Source: Pseudomonas sp. Irchel s3f7
Lineage (GTDB): Bacteria; Pseudomonadota; Gammaproteobacteria; Pseudomonadales; Pseudomonadaceae
Assembly: GCF_900187615.1 (NCBI RefSeq)
Contig: NZ_FYDO01000001.1
Coordinates: 62,001 to 126,000, forward strand
Reading direction: 5' to 3'
DNA length: 64,000 nt
The notes under the pieces were generated by a model. That model was not told the origin of the DNA and made no database searches. It worked only from the letters and a program-made list of their open reading frames with translations. Both the position numbers and the translations under genes were made by a program. This document shows positions 26,997 through 36,157 of this stretch, in pieces (the first letter of the stretch is position 1; each line of letters opens with the position of its first letter).

Positions 26997-27069
26997 GTGT
27001 GGTGCTCCTGAGCTTGTTGTTTTTGTCGCAGCAGGTAACGGGTTCGAATCTTCAGTGACTGTGCGGGCC

Positions 27070-27138
27070 TCATCGCGAGCAGGCTCGCTCCTACAGGGGG
27101 ACGCGTTCTAATGTGGGAGCGAGCCTGCTCGCGATGGC
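27070..27138. repeat. Inverted REP pair overlapping the kguK 3' end
   Basis: CATCGCGAGCAGGCTCGCTC and GAGCGAGCCTGCTCGCGATG are perfect complements. Both arms encode or flank the last codons of kguK. Confidence 0.88.
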
Positions 27139-28077
27139 GGGCTCAAATTCAGCGAGCATTTCGGTACGGGTCGGCAACCCCTCCATGTCTCCGCGGCTTT
27201 GCACCGCTCGGCTGCCAACCCAGTTGGCCCGTTGCACGGCCTCGACAACGCTGTGGTTTTCCAGCAGGGCGCTGATCATGCCGACGGCAAAACCATCGCC
27301 AGCGCCGACGGTGTCGACCACTGTCTGCACCGGTACGCCGGCGACGAAACCGGCATTCAGCTGCGTGCGGTAATACGCGCCGTGCGGCCCGAGCTTGATC
27401 GCCACGGCTTCGGCGCCCTGGTCGAGGTAAAACGCGGCGATGTCGGCCGGGTCTTCGAAACCGGTCAGCAACCGACCTTCACTCAGCCCCGGCAGCACCC
27501 AATGGGCGAGGGCGGCGAGGCGGTTGATCTCGGTAATCATCAGTCGCTCGCTGGCCCACAGGCTCGGGCGCAGGTTGGGGTCGAACGACACGCTGCGCCC
27601 GGCATTGCGCATGCGGCTCATCAATTCGAAGGTCATGTGCCGCGCCGTTTCTGACAATGCCGGGGGAATGCCAGTGGCGTGCAGGTGCCGTGCGTTGAGC
27701 AGTTCAGGCACGATCGAATGCGTCGACAAGTGACTGGCCGCCGAGCCTCGTCGGAAGTACTCGACGACGGGATCGCTGCCGTCATCGGCGCGGGACTTGA
27801 ATTGAAAACCGGTGGGGTGAGCGCTGTCGATGTCGACGTGGCGGCAATCCAGGCCTTCTTTTTCCAGGGTGTCGATGACGAATCGACCCAGGGAATCGGC
27901 ACCAACCCGGCTCAGCCACGCCACATTGAAACCCAGCCGAGACAAACCGATCGCGACGTTGCTGTCCGCACCGGCAATGCGTTTGTGGAAAGCGTCAACG
28001 CTGGCCAGGTCGCCGGTATGCTCGGCGACGAACATCGCCATGGTTTCGCCGAACGAGAGGATATCGATCTCAGACAT
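27091..28077 (-). CDS. kguK: 2-ketogluconate kinase
   Basis: 328 aa PfkB-family sugar kinase. Phosphorylates 2-ketogluconate at C6 in the cytosol. Signatures: [14 protein letters not shown] near residue 37 and the active-site [14 protein letters not shown], with the catalytic Asp in GAGD. ATG 28077 follows GGGAGAG; the longer frame to 28125 lies inside kguE. The start overlaps the kguE stop by 8 bp, indicating translational coupling. The final residues ([14 protein letters not shown]) are read from a REP pair, so the native C-terminus has been replaced or extended. Confidence 0.92.
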   Translation of the reverse strand: MSEIDILSFGETMAMFVAEHTGDLASVDAFHKRIAGADSNVAIGLSRLGFNVAWLSRVGADSLGRFVIDTLEKEGLDCRHVDIDSAHPTGFQFKSRADDGSDPVVEYFRRGSAASHLSTHSIVPELLNARHLHATGIPPALSETARHMTFELMSRMRNAGRSVSFDPNLRPSLWASERLMITEINRLAALAHWVLPGLSEGRLLTGFEDPADIAAFYLDQGAEAVAIKLGPHGAYYRTQLNAGFVAGVPVQTVVDTVGAGDGFAVGMISALLENHSVVEAVQRANWVGSRAVQSRGDMEGLPTRTEMLAEFEPAIASRLAPTLERVPL

Positions 28078-28852
28078 GAGCGCTCTCCCGTTGCGATTGG
28101 CCGAGGCGGGCGAGGGCGGTGACATGTGCGGTGGTCAGCTGCACCAGATCGTCGCCTTGCAGCGGATATTCCACGGCCCGCATGACGTCCTGGTTCATGT
28201 GTCGCAGCAGGCGTTCCCACTGTTGCAGATCGCTGGCGGCAGGCGGGATGGCGACCAGTTTGCCGTCGGCGCGGCGGGTGACTGCTTTGCAGTGCACATA
28301 ACCGACATAACGGCCGAGCAACCGTGCGGCGCTGGTGGCGGACTGATCCTGCCAATGCCAGTTGCCGATATCGAAGGTCATTTTGATCGGCAGCTCGTGC
28401 TGATCGACTTCATCGAAAAAGCGTTGGAAAGGTTCGATGCGACCACCCTGCAGGGTTTGATCGTTCTCCACTAGCAGTTGCACGGGGCTCGTATCAAGCA
28501 GTCGGGCCAGGGTTTGCAGATCGCTGTTGTCGGTGAAGTAACCCAACGAGACTTTCAGCCACTTCGAGCCAAATGCCTGGGCGCGTTGCAGGGCGCTGAC
28601 CAGTTCGGAATTGGGTTTGGATTGCCCGGCCAGCCACAGCTCCATTGGCGAGGAATACACGCTTTCCAGGCCTTGGGCTTGTGTGGCTTGTGCCAGTAGC
28701 GCGGGGGCTTCAGTGGTCAGTAGCTCTTCGCGCCATTCAATGCGGGTGGCGCTGGCGGCAGCCAGTATGTCGATGAAACTGCCCTGGCCTCGCTCGCGCA
28801 CCAGGTCGGCGCCGTAGCTGGAGAGGCTGATGGAAACGGCTGGTGTATTCAT
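28070..28852 (-). CDS. kguE: KguE, TIM-barrel epimerase-like protein
   Basis: 260 aa, first gene of the kguEKTD operon. It belongs to the xylose-isomerase-like TIM-barrel (AP endonuclease 2) superfamily: metal-binding blocks [24 protein letters not shown] and [10 protein letters not shown]. It is required for 2-ketogluconate use in P. aeruginosa by operon membership, but its exact reaction is not settled. The start [10 protein letters not shown] (28852) has AGAGG upstream. A perfect PtxS operator lies 15 bp before the start codon, between this gene and ptxS. Confidence 0.88.
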   Translation of the reverse strand: MNTPAVSISLSSYGADLVRERGQGSFIDILAAASATRIEWREELLTTEAPALLAQATQAQGLESVYSSPMELWLAGQSKPNSELVSALQRAQAFGSKWLKVSLGYFTDNSDLQTLARLLDTSPVQLLVENDQTLQGGRIEPFQRFFDEVDQHELPIKMTFDIGNWHWQDQSATSAARLLGRYVGYVHCKAVTRRADGKLVAIPPAASDLQQWERLLRHMNQDVMRAVEYPLQGDDLVQLTTAHVTALARLGQSQRESAHV

Positions 28853-28866
28853 TGTTTTTCTACCTC

Positions 28867-28880
28867 TGAAACCGGTTTCA
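28867..28880. promoter_or_regulatory. PtxS operator at kguE
   Basis: TGAAACCGGTTTCA, a perfect 14-bp palindrome identical to the published PtxS target, immediately upstream of the kguE start. 2-ketogluconate is the known effector releasing PtxS. Confidence 0.92.
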
Positions 28881-28917
28881 TTTTTGTTCAAAAAAATAGG
28901 CGGTGCAGCTGACGGCC

Positions 28918-29943
28918 TCATCGAGAATCCCCAAGGGTCGACCCTCTCACAATCAACTGCGCCGAAAAATCCAGTGTCCGCACCGCACTGTCATCCCCGC
29001 GCAATCGCTTGAGCAAACACTCAAACGCACTCGCACCGATATCGGTGGTCGGCTGGGCGAGGGCGGTAATACCGCTGCCTACCAGCGGATACCAATCCAG
29101 GTCATCCAGGGCGATCAAACCTACGTCCTCAAACAGCTTGCACTTGAGCTCACGCAACGCATGGGTACTGGCCAGTGCCGCAACCCCGTTGGCACAAAAC
29201 AGCGCTTTCGGACCGGGGCCAGGTGTATCGAGGAAGGTTTTCAGCTGCGCGGTCAGTTCGCTGCCGGTTTCGATCGATGTGCCGTGCAGGACCGGGTGTT
29301 GTTCGATTTGAGCCTTGAAGCTGCTGACCCGTTCGATCCGTGAACTGGTGCCGTCGAACGGCTCAGTCACCATCAGCACATCGCGGTAGCCGCGTTCTTC
29401 AAGATGGGCGAGGGCCATGGCCACCGCTGCCGGGTTGTCCAGCCCGACCATATCGCTTTCAAGATGCGCGACCTTGCGATCCACCAGCACCAAGGGCATT
29501 TCCCGATGCAGGTCGTGCAATTCGTCACGGTGATGGCCGAGGGTGTTCACGATCAGGCCTTCGATGTTGTACGAGCGCAGCAGGGCCAGGTGCTGACGTT
29601 CCTGCTCATCGTCGCGGTCGGTGTTGCACACCACCAGGCTGTAACCGTGCTGACGGCAGGCGGTTTCCACCCCGTGCATCACGGCGATTGAATAAGGGTT
29701 GCGGATGTCTGCCACCAGCATGCCGATCAGGCGCGTACGCCCGCGTTTCAGGCCTCGGGCCATCTGGTTCGGGCGATAGCCCAATTCGGCGATGGACTGC
29801 TCGATGCGCTGGGCAATGGCATCCGAGAGCAACGCGCGGTCTTCGCCGATGAACCGCGACACGCTGGCCTTGGACACCTTGGCGTGTTCGGCCACGTCAA
29901 GCATGGTCACGCGGCTGCGCTGGGCGGCGGAAAAATCGTTCAC
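28918..29943 (-). CDS. ptxS: LacI-family repressor of 2-ketogluconate genes
   Basis: 341 aa. The N-terminal LacI HTH ([20 protein letters not shown]) is followed by a periplasmic-binding-like effector domain with [13 protein letters not shown] and a C-terminal block RGSTLGDS. PtxS represses kguEKTD and itself. The start codon is GTG at 29943 with AGAAGG about 9 nt upstream. Palindromes identical to its known site occur upstream of its own gene and of kguE, so autoregulation and operon control can both be read from the DNA. Confidence 0.94.
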   Translation of the reverse strand: MNDFSAAQRSRVTMLDVAEHAKVSKASVSRFIGEDRALLSDAIAQRIEQSIAELGYRPNQMARGLKRGRTRLIGMLVADIRNPYSIAVMHGVETACRQHGYSLVVCNTDRDDEQERQHLALLRSYNIEGLIVNTLGHHRDELHDLHREMPLVLVDRKVAHLESDMVGLDNPAAVAMALAHLEERGYRDVLMVTEPFDGTSSRIERVSSFKAQIEQHPVLHGTSIETGSELTAQLKTFLDTPGPGPKALFCANGVAALASTHALRELKCKLFEDVGLIALDDLDWYPLVGSGITALAQPTTDIGASAFECLLKRLRGDDSAVRTLDFSAQLIVRGSTLGDSR

Positions 29944-29989
29944 GGTCGATAACCTTCTTATTGGATTTATCAGGCTGAGCGCGTGGCGC

Positions 29990-30003
29990 TGAAACCGGTT
30001 TCA
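29990..30003. promoter_or_regulatory. PtxS operator at ptxS
   Basis: A second TGAAACCGGTTTCA, 47 bp upstream of the ptxS start codon and identical to the site at kguE. Confidence 0.92.
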
Positions 30004-30104
30004 GAAGACACCAGAAACGAATCTGCCGTCAAGCACTCGATGGCGCAGCGCCCGATAAAAACCGACAAATGGAAATCAGGCCAGCACACTCAACCCGGCG
30101 GCCG

Positions 30105-30746
30105 TCAGTTGAACAACCCTGCCGCAATGTTGATCGAGAAACCGAGGATGGCGGTGTTGAACAGGAAACCGATCAGCGATTGCGCCAGCACAATCTTGCG
30201 CAGTTCCCGCGTGGCCACGCCGACATCGGAGGTTTGCACCGCGACGCCGATGGTGAACGAGAAGTACAGGAAGTCCCAGTAGTTCGGTGTCTCCAGGCCT
30301 TCGGCAAAGCGCAGCGCCGGTTCCTTGCCGTCCCAGGTGTAAAACAGGCGAGCGTAGTGCACGCTGAAAATCACCCCGATCAACAGCCACGAGCCGAGCA
30401 CGGTGAAGGCGGTGAAACCGTAGTGGAGCAGTTTGCGGGTGGTTTCCAGGTCTTTGCTGCCGGCCAGTTCGAAGGTGATCGTCGCCAGGCTGGCGAGCGC
30501 GGCGATGCACACGACCAGCAACACCAATCCGGCGTTTTCGTCTTCGATTTCGGCGATGCGTTTAACGTCCGTGGCTTTGGAGCGCACGACGAGCCAGGAC
30601 ATCAGGATCAGGTAGGTCCAGACGCCGGCATTCCAGCCGAAGAGGATTTTGCTGATGATCGAATCTGCCGGCATCAGAATACCCACCACGATGCCCAGCA
30701 GGATGGCGGCGGACAATCGCGGGTGGGTGTGGGTGAGGTAAGACAT
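30105..30746 (-). CDS. DUF1345 integral membrane protein
   Basis: 213 aa with five or six hydrophobic segments. Family blocks: [38 protein letters not shown] and [20 protein letters not shown], all typical of DUF1345. Inner-membrane location is expected; function unknown. It is transcribed in the same direction as ptxS but 160 bp upstream of it, so a separate unit is likely. No signal for regulation was seen. Confidence 0.87.
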   Translation of the reverse strand: MSYLTHTHPRLSAAILLGIVVGILMPADSIISKILFGWNAGVWTYLILMSWLVVRSKATDVKRIAEIEDENAGLVLLVVCIAALASLATITFELAGSKDLETTRKLLHYGFTAFTVLGSWLLIGVIFSVHYARLFYTWDGKEPALRFAEGLETPNYWDFLYFSFTIGVAVQTSDVGVATRELRKIVLAQSLIGFLFNTAILGFSINIAAGLFN

Positions 30747-30812
30747 GGAGGCTCTATGGGTTGTGGCTTTGCCAACACCTTAGCCCAGGTGATTATCGGA
30801 TGCGTACGAATC

Positions 30813-30899
30813 CTTGTAGGAGCCGGCTTGCCGGCGATGAGGGCCTTGAGTCATGCGCCGCTTTTTCGATCGCCATCGCTGGCAAGCCAGCTCCTACAG
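30813..30899. repeat. Inverted REP pair
   Basis: TTGTAGGAGCCGGCTTGCCG and its near-complement GCAAGCCAGCTCCTACAG, just after the RND pump gene. Confidence 0.85.
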
Positions 30900-30912
30900 T
30901 ATGGTGTGCAGG

Positions 30913-33900
30913 TCAGTGATTGTTGTGGCGTTTGCGCACCAGCTTCATGACCACCACGAAAAACACCGGGACAAACACTACGGCCAATGTCGCGGTGATC
31001 ATCCCGCCAATCACCCCGGTGCCGATGGCTTGTTGGCTCGCGGAACTCGCGCCGGTGGCAATCGCCAATGGCACTACGCCGAGAATGAACGCCAGCGAGG
31101 TCATGACAATCGGCCGCAACCGCAGGCGTGCCGCTTGCAGGGTGGCGTCTATCAGGTCGTGGCCTTCGTCGTACAGGGTCTTGGCGAATTCGATGATCAG
31201 GATCGCGTTCTTCGCCGACAGACCGATGATGGTGATCAACCCGACCTTGAAGAACACATCGTTGGGCATCCCGCGCAACGTCACCGCCAACACGGCACCC
31301 AGCACGCCCAATGGCACCACCAGCAACACCGATGTCGGGATCGACCAGCTCTCGTAGAGCGCCGCCAGACACAGGAACACAATCAACAACGACAAACCGA
31401 GCAGGATCGGTGCCTGGCTGCCGGACAAGCGTTCCTGCAACGATAAACCGGTCCATTCCTGGCCCAACCCTGCCGGGCCTTGCGCCACCAGTCGTTCGAT
31501 TTCGGCCATGGCCTCGCCGGTGCTGTGACCGGGTTGCGGTTCACCGGAAATGGCGATGGCCGGGTAGCCGTTGTAACGGGTCAATTGCGCCGGCCCCTGG
31601 GTCCATTTGGCCTGGACGAAGGCGGACAGCGGCACCATTTTTCCGTGGATGTTGCGCACGTGGATCTTCAGCAAGTCGTCTACCTGACTGCGTTGATCAC
31701 CTTCGGCCTGCACCACCACGCGTTGCATCCGCCCCTGGTTCGGGAAGTCGTTGATGTAGGCCGAGCCGACGGCAGTGGACAGCACGTTGCCGACGTCGGC
31801 AAAGGACACGCCCAAGGCGTTGGCTTGTTTACGGTCCACGATCAACTCGACTTGTGGCGCTTCGGCCAAGGCACTTTCCCGGACGTTCATCAGGATCGGG
31901 CTTTTTTCGGCGGCGGCGAGCAATTCGGTGCGCGCTTCCATCAGCCGCGCATGGCCGAGACCACCGCGATCCTGCAAGCGAAACTCGAAGCCGCTGGACG
32001 TGCCGAGGCCATCCACGGGCGGCGGCAGTACGGCAAAGGTCACCGCGTCCTTGATCTGGCTGAGGGCGATGTTGGCGCGGTCGGCAATGGCACTGGCCGA
32101 ATCGTCGCTGCTCCGTTCGGACCAGTCATTAAGCGTGCTGAAGGCGAGGGCTGCGTTCTGGCCGCTACCGGAGAAGCTGAAACCCAAAATCACCACGCTG
32201 TCGCGAATACCCGGCTCGGTCGCGTTGTGCGCTTCGACTTGCTCGGCCACCTGCACCGTGCGGTTCTTGCTCGCGCCCGGTGGCAGTTGAATGTCGGTGA
32301 TGGTGTAACCCTGGTCTTCCACCGGCAGGAACGAGGAGGGCAGACGACTGAAGGCAAAGCCCAGCCCCACCAGCAGCACGCCGTAGATCAGCAGGTAGCG
32401 CCCGGTACGTTTCAACGCATAGGCGACCCAGCCTTGATAGCGGTCGGTCAGTTGCTCGAAGCGGCGGTTGAACCAGCCGAAGAACCCGGTTTTTTCGTGG
32501 TGTTCGCCTTTGGCAATCGGCTTGAGCAGCGTCGCGCACAGCGCCGGGGTCAAGGTCAGGGCGAGGAACGCCGAGAACAGGATCGAGGTCGCCATCGACA
32601 GCGAGAACTGCTGATAGATCACGCCCACCGAGCCCTGCATGAACGCCATCGGAATGAACACCGCCACCAGCACCAGGGTGATACCGATAATGGCGCCGGT
32701 GATCTGCGTCATCGCTTTGCGTGTGGCTTCCTTGGGCGACAAGCCTTCGGTGGCCATGATCCGTTCGACGTTCTCCACCACCACAATGGCGTCGTCCACC
32801 AGTATGCCGATGGCCAGCACCATGCCGAACATGGTCAGCACGTTGATCGAAAAGCCCAGCGCCAGCATCGTTGCGAACGTACCCATCAGGGCGACCGGCA
32901 CTACCAGCGTCGGGATCAGCGTGTAGCGGATGTTCTGCAGGAACAGGAACATCACCGCGAACACCAGCAGCATCGCCTCGCCGAGGGTGTAGACCACTTT
33001 GGTGATCGAGACTTTGACGAACGGCGAGGTGTCGTACGGGATCGAATATTCGACGTTGGCCGGGAAGTAGCGCTTGAGTTCGTCCATTTTCGCCCGCACC
33101 AGGGTCGCGGTGTTCAGGGCGTTGGCGCCGGGCGACAACTGCACGGCGACGGCGGTGGACGGCTTGCCGTTCAGGCGCGTGGAGAACTGGTATTCCTGAC
33201 TGCCGATCTCGACCCGCGCCACATCGCGGATGCGCACCGTGGAGCCGTCCGGATTAGCCTTGAGCACGATGTCGGCGAACTCTTCCGGTGTCGAGAGCTG
33301 ACCTTTGACCAGAATGGTCGCGGTGATTTCCTGGGTGGTGCGGGTCGGCAAGTCGCCGATGCTGCCGGCTGAAACCTGGGCGTTCTGCGCGACGATGGCG
33401 GCATTGACGTCGGCCGGGGTCAGGTTGAAACCGATCAACTTCCGTGGATCGATCCACACCCGCATGGCGCGTTCGGCGCCGTACAGCTGCGCCTTGCCGA
33501 CGCCGTCGAGACGCTTGATCTCGTTCATCACGTTGCGCGCCAGGTAATCGCTGAGTGCGACGTCGTCGAGCTTGCCGTCGCTGGACGTGAGGGCGATCAA
33601 CAGCAGGAAACCCGAGGACACTTTCTCCACCTGCAAGCCTTGTTGAATCACTGCTTGCGGCAGGCGCGACTCCACGGCTTTGAGGCGGTTCTGCACATCG
33701 ACCTGCGCCAGTTCCGGGTTGGTGCCCGGTTGAAACGTGGCCTTGATGGTGGCGCTGCCGAGACTGCTCTGGGATTCGAAATACAGCAGGTGATCAGCGC
33801 CGTTGAGTTCTTCCTCGATCAGGCTGACCACGCTCTCGTCCACGGTCTGCGCCGAAGCGCCCGGGTACACGGCGTAGATTTCGATCTGCGGCGGTGCGAC

Positions 33901-34011
33901 GTCGGGGTATTGCGCCACGGGCAATTGCGGAATGGCCAGCGCACCGGCCAACAGGATGAACAAGGCAACCACCCAGGCGAACACCGGGCGGTCGATAAAG
34001 AACTGCGGCAT
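30913..34011 (-). CDS. RND multidrug efflux pump, inner-membrane HAE1 transporter
   Basis: 1032 aa, AcrB/MexB family, 12 TM helices with two large periplasmic loops. It starts MPQFFIDRPVFAWVVALF. The proton-relay pair is in GILVDDAIVVVENVERIM (helix 4), and the helix-10 region GLSAKNAILIIEF carries the conserved lysine. The in-frame TTG at 34017 is possible, but ATG 34011 has the better spaced AGGA. It works as a trimer with the adaptor encoded 15 bp upstream. No outer-membrane channel gene is present, so it probably borrows an OprM-type protein. The substrates cannot be told from sequence. Confidence 0.94.
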   Translation of the reverse strand: MPQFFIDRPVFAWVVALFILLAGALAIPQLPVAQYPDVAPPQIEIYAVYPGASAQTVDESVVSLIEEELNGADHLLYFESQSSLGSATIKATFQPGTNPELAQVDVQNRLKAVESRLPQAVIQQGLQVEKVSSGFLLLIALTSSDGKLDDVALSDYLARNVMNEIKRLDGVGKAQLYGAERAMRVWIDPRKLIGFNLTPADVNAAIVAQNAQVSAGSIGDLPTRTTQEITATILVKGQLSTPEEFADIVLKANPDGSTVRIRDVARVEIGSQEYQFSTRLNGKPSTAVAVQLSPGANALNTATLVRAKMDELKRYFPANVEYSIPYDTSPFVKVSITKVVYTLGEAMLLVFAVMFLFLQNIRYTLIPTLVVPVALMGTFATMLALGFSINVLTMFGMVLAIGILVDDAIVVVENVERIMATEGLSPKEATRKAMTQITGAIIGITLVLVAVFIPMAFMQGSVGVIYQQFSLSMATSILFSAFLALTLTPALCATLLKPIAKGEHHEKTGFFGWFNRRFEQLTDRYQGWVAYALKRTGRYLLIYGVLLVGLGFAFSRLPSSFLPVEDQGYTITDIQLPPGASKNRTVQVAEQVEAHNATEPGIRDSVVILGFSFSGSGQNAALAFSTLNDWSERSSDDSASAIADRANIALSQIKDAVTFAVLPPPVDGLGTSSGFEFRLQDRGGLGHARLMEARTELLAAAEKSPILMNVRESALAEAPQVELIVDRKQANALGVSFADVGNVLSTAVGSAYINDFPNQGRMQRVVVQAEGDQRSQVDDLLKIHVRNIHGKMVPLSAFVQAKWTQGPAQLTRYNGYPAIAISGEPQPGHSTGEAMAEIERLVAQGPAGLGQEWTGLSLQERLSGSQAPILLGLSLLIVFLCLAALYESWSIPTSVLLVVPLGVLGAVLAVTLRGMPNDVFFKVGLITIIGLSAKNAILIIEFAKTLYDEGHDLIDATLQAARLRLRPIVMTSLAFILGVVPLAIATGASSASQQAIGTGVIGGMITATLAVVFVPVFFVVVMKLVRKRHNNH

Positions 34012-34026
34012 AAACAAGCGTCCTGC

Positions 34027-35184
34027 TTACTGACCAGAAACCTGGGCAAGTGGAAGAGGGGTGTCGTCGATCTGCACTTTTTCGCCGGGGCGGGCGTGTT
34101 GCAGGCCTTCAACGACAATGCGGTCGCCTGGCTTGAGGCCACCGGTGACGATCCAGCGATCGTCCTGCACGGCGCCCAGCTCGACCGGTTGCTGCGCGAC
34201 CCGCTGTTCGGCGTCGAGCGTCAGCACCTGGGCGATGCCGGCGCTGTCACGCTGGACGGCCCGTTGCGGCACGCTGAGACCTTGCTGGTTGACCGCTTGT
34301 TCCAGGCGTACCCGCACGAAGCTGCCGGGCAGCAAGTCGAGGTCGGGATTGGGGAACTCGCTGCGCAGAATGATCTGCCCCGTGCCCGGGTCGACGGAAA
34401 TGTCGCTGAACAGCAGTTTGCCCGGCAGCGGGTAAAGGGTGCCGTCATCCTGAATCAACGTGGCTTTGGCCTGACCCTGGCCGACCTGCTGCAACTGGCC
34501 GGAGCGGAAGGCCCGGCGCAGGTCGTTGAGTTCGCGAGTGGATTGGGTCAGGTCGGCATGGATCGGGTTGAGTTGCTGAATCAGCGCCAGCGGTGTGGGT
34601 TCGTTCTGCCCGACCAGTGCGCCTTCGGTGACCAGTGCACGGCCGACACGCCCTGAAATCGGTGCGGTGACCGTGGCGTAACCGAGGTTCAATTTAGCCC
34701 GTTCTACGGCGGCTTTACTGGCGGCGACTTCGGCGGCGGTTTGTCGGGCGTTGGCGCGGGCGTTGTCATACTCCTGACCGCTGATGGCCTTGTCGTCGAT
34801 CAACTGGGCGTAGCGCTGTTCCTGCAACCGGGCCTGGAACGCATTGGCCTCGGCCTTGCGCAAGACGGCTTCGGCGCTGTCCAGGTCAGCCTTGAACGGC
34901 GCCGGGTCGATACGGAATAGCACGTCGCCTTTTTTCACGTCGCTGCCTTCACGGAACGTGCGCTGCAACACGACACCCGCGACGCGTGCGCGCACTTCGG
35001 CGATACGTGGCGCGGCAATCCGCCCGCTCAGTTCGCTGCTGATGGTCAGCGGATGGGCTTCGAGGGTCTCGATGCGCACGGTGGCCAGCGGTTCCGGTTC
35101 ATCGGCACTCGAGGACTTGTCACAGGCGCCCAACGCCAACGCCAGTGCGATCAGACTGAGCCTGGCAAGCAGATTTTTTGACAT
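34027..35184 (-). CDS. RND efflux periplasmic adaptor lipoprotein
   Basis: 385 aa. The lipoprotein signal ends LALALGAC, with Cys21 as the lipidation site. The membrane-fusion layout follows: a beta-barrel/lipoyl half-motif (SGRIAAPRIAEVRARVAG), an alpha-helical hairpin rich in A, E, R and K (residues about 95-160), a second lipoyl half (TVTAPISGRVGRALV), and the barrel. It links the inner-membrane pump to an outer-membrane channel. The start is at MSKNLLARL; an in-frame upstream start adds non-family residues. First gene of a two-gene operon, divergent from a two-component system that may control it. Confidence 0.93.
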   Translation of the reverse strand: MSKNLLARLSLIALALALGACDKSSSADEPEPLATVRIETLEAHPLTISSELSGRIAAPRIAEVRARVAGVVLQRTFREGSDVKKGDVLFRIDPAPFKADLDSAEAVLRKAEANAFQARLQEQRYAQLIDDKAISGQEYDNARANARQTAAEVAASKAAVERAKLNLGYATVTAPISGRVGRALVTEGALVGQNEPTPLALIQQLNPIHADLTQSTRELNDLRRAFRSGQLQQVGQGQAKATLIQDDGTLYPLPGKLLFSDISVDPGTGQIILRSEFPNPDLDLLPGSFVRVRLEQAVNQQGLSVPQRAVQRDSAGIAQVLTLDAEQRVAQQPVELGAVQDDRWIVTGGLKPGDRIVVEGLQHARPGEKVQIDDTPLPLAQVSGQ

Positions 35185-35344
35185 GAAATACCCCAATAAA
35201 GACCCCAGCATCCTACTGGGCGACAGCGAGGGTAGCGGTGAAGCTTTGTTGGTGCTGTGTGAAATTGTGTAAGGGTTTTACTCAGGGGTGGGTGAGGGCG
35301 TATATCCTGCACTTCTTGAAATTTATTGCGTCTGTGAGGTCGCT

Positions 35345-35413
35345 ATCGCTGGCAAGCCAGCTCCTACAGGGATTTTCAGCTCACGACCTGTAGGAGCTGG
35401 CTTGCCAGCGATA
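35345..35413. repeat. Inverted REP pair
   Basis: ATCGCTGGCAAGCCAGCTCC and its complement GGAGCTGGCTTGCCAGCGAT lie in the divergent region between the pump operon and the response-regulator gene. Confidence 0.88.
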
Positions 35414-35451
35414 GGGCCGGAACAGACGCCACTGCACTTTCTGGAACACCC

Positions 35452-36153
35452 ATGCCCAACATCCTCCTGGTCGAAGACGACACCGCCCTCGCCGAACTGA
35501 TTGCCAGCTACCTGGAACGCAATGGCTACTCCGTCAGCGTGATCGGTCGCGGTGACCACGTGCGCGAACGTGCGCGGACCAGTCCGCCGGACCTGGTGAT
35601 TCTCGACCTGATGCTGCCCGGCCTCGACGGCCTGCAAGTCTGCCGCTTGTTGCGCGCCGATTCGGCAACCTTGCCAATCCTGATGCTCACGGCCCGCGAC
35701 GACAGCCACGATCAGGTGCTGGGCCTGGAAATGGGCGCCGACGACTACGTCACCAAACCGTGTGAACCGCGCGTGTTGCTGGCCCGGGTGCGAACGTTGT
35801 TGCGGCGCAGCAGCCTCAGTGAACCGCAAACCGCCAACGACCGCATTTTGATGGGCAACCTGTGCATCGACCTGTCCGAGCGCACGGTGACCTGGCGCGA
35901 ACAGTTGGTCGAGCTGTCCAGCGGCGAGTACAACCTGTTGGTGGTGCTGGCCCGGCATGCCGGTGAAGTGCTGAGCCGCGACCAGATCCTGCAACGCCTG
36001 CGCGGCATCGAATTCAACGGCACCGACCGTTCGGTGGATGTGGCTATTTCCAAGTTGCGCCGCAAATTCGATGACCACGCCGGCGAGGCGCGCAAAATCA
36101 AGACGGTGTGGGGTAAGGGCTACCTGTTCAGCCGTTCCGAGTGGGAATGCTGA
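35452..36153 (+). CDS. OmpR-family response regulator (RstA-like)
   Basis: 233 aa. Receiver domain with acidic pocket E8-D9-D10, phospho-acceptor D52 (VILDLMLPGLDG) and Lys in DDYVTKP. A C-terminal winged helix (residues about 130-230) ends in KTVWGKGYLFSRSEWEC. It pairs with the histidine kinase beginning 4 bp after its stop. Its place divergent from the RND operon suggests, but does not prove, that it controls efflux. Confidence 0.92.
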   Translation: MPNILLVEDDTALAELIASYLERNGYSVSVIGRGDHVRERARTSPPDLVILDLMLPGLDGLQVCRLLRADSATLPILMLTARDDSHDQVLGLEMGADDYVTKPCEPRVLLARVRTLLRRSSLSEPQTANDRILMGNLCIDLSERTVTWREQLVELSSGEYNLLVVLARHAGEVLSRDQILQRLRGIEFNGTDRSVDVAISKLRRKFDDHAGEARKIKTVWGKGYLFSRSEWEC

Positions 36154-36157
36154 GCGG

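Noticed and set aside
31480..33372. 630-codon open frame antisense to the RND pump (and similar long frames at 2886-4352, 25251-26843, 53335-55005)
   Set aside because: Shadow frames of GC-rich genes; no domains, no ribosome sites, His/Gln/Arg-rich composition.
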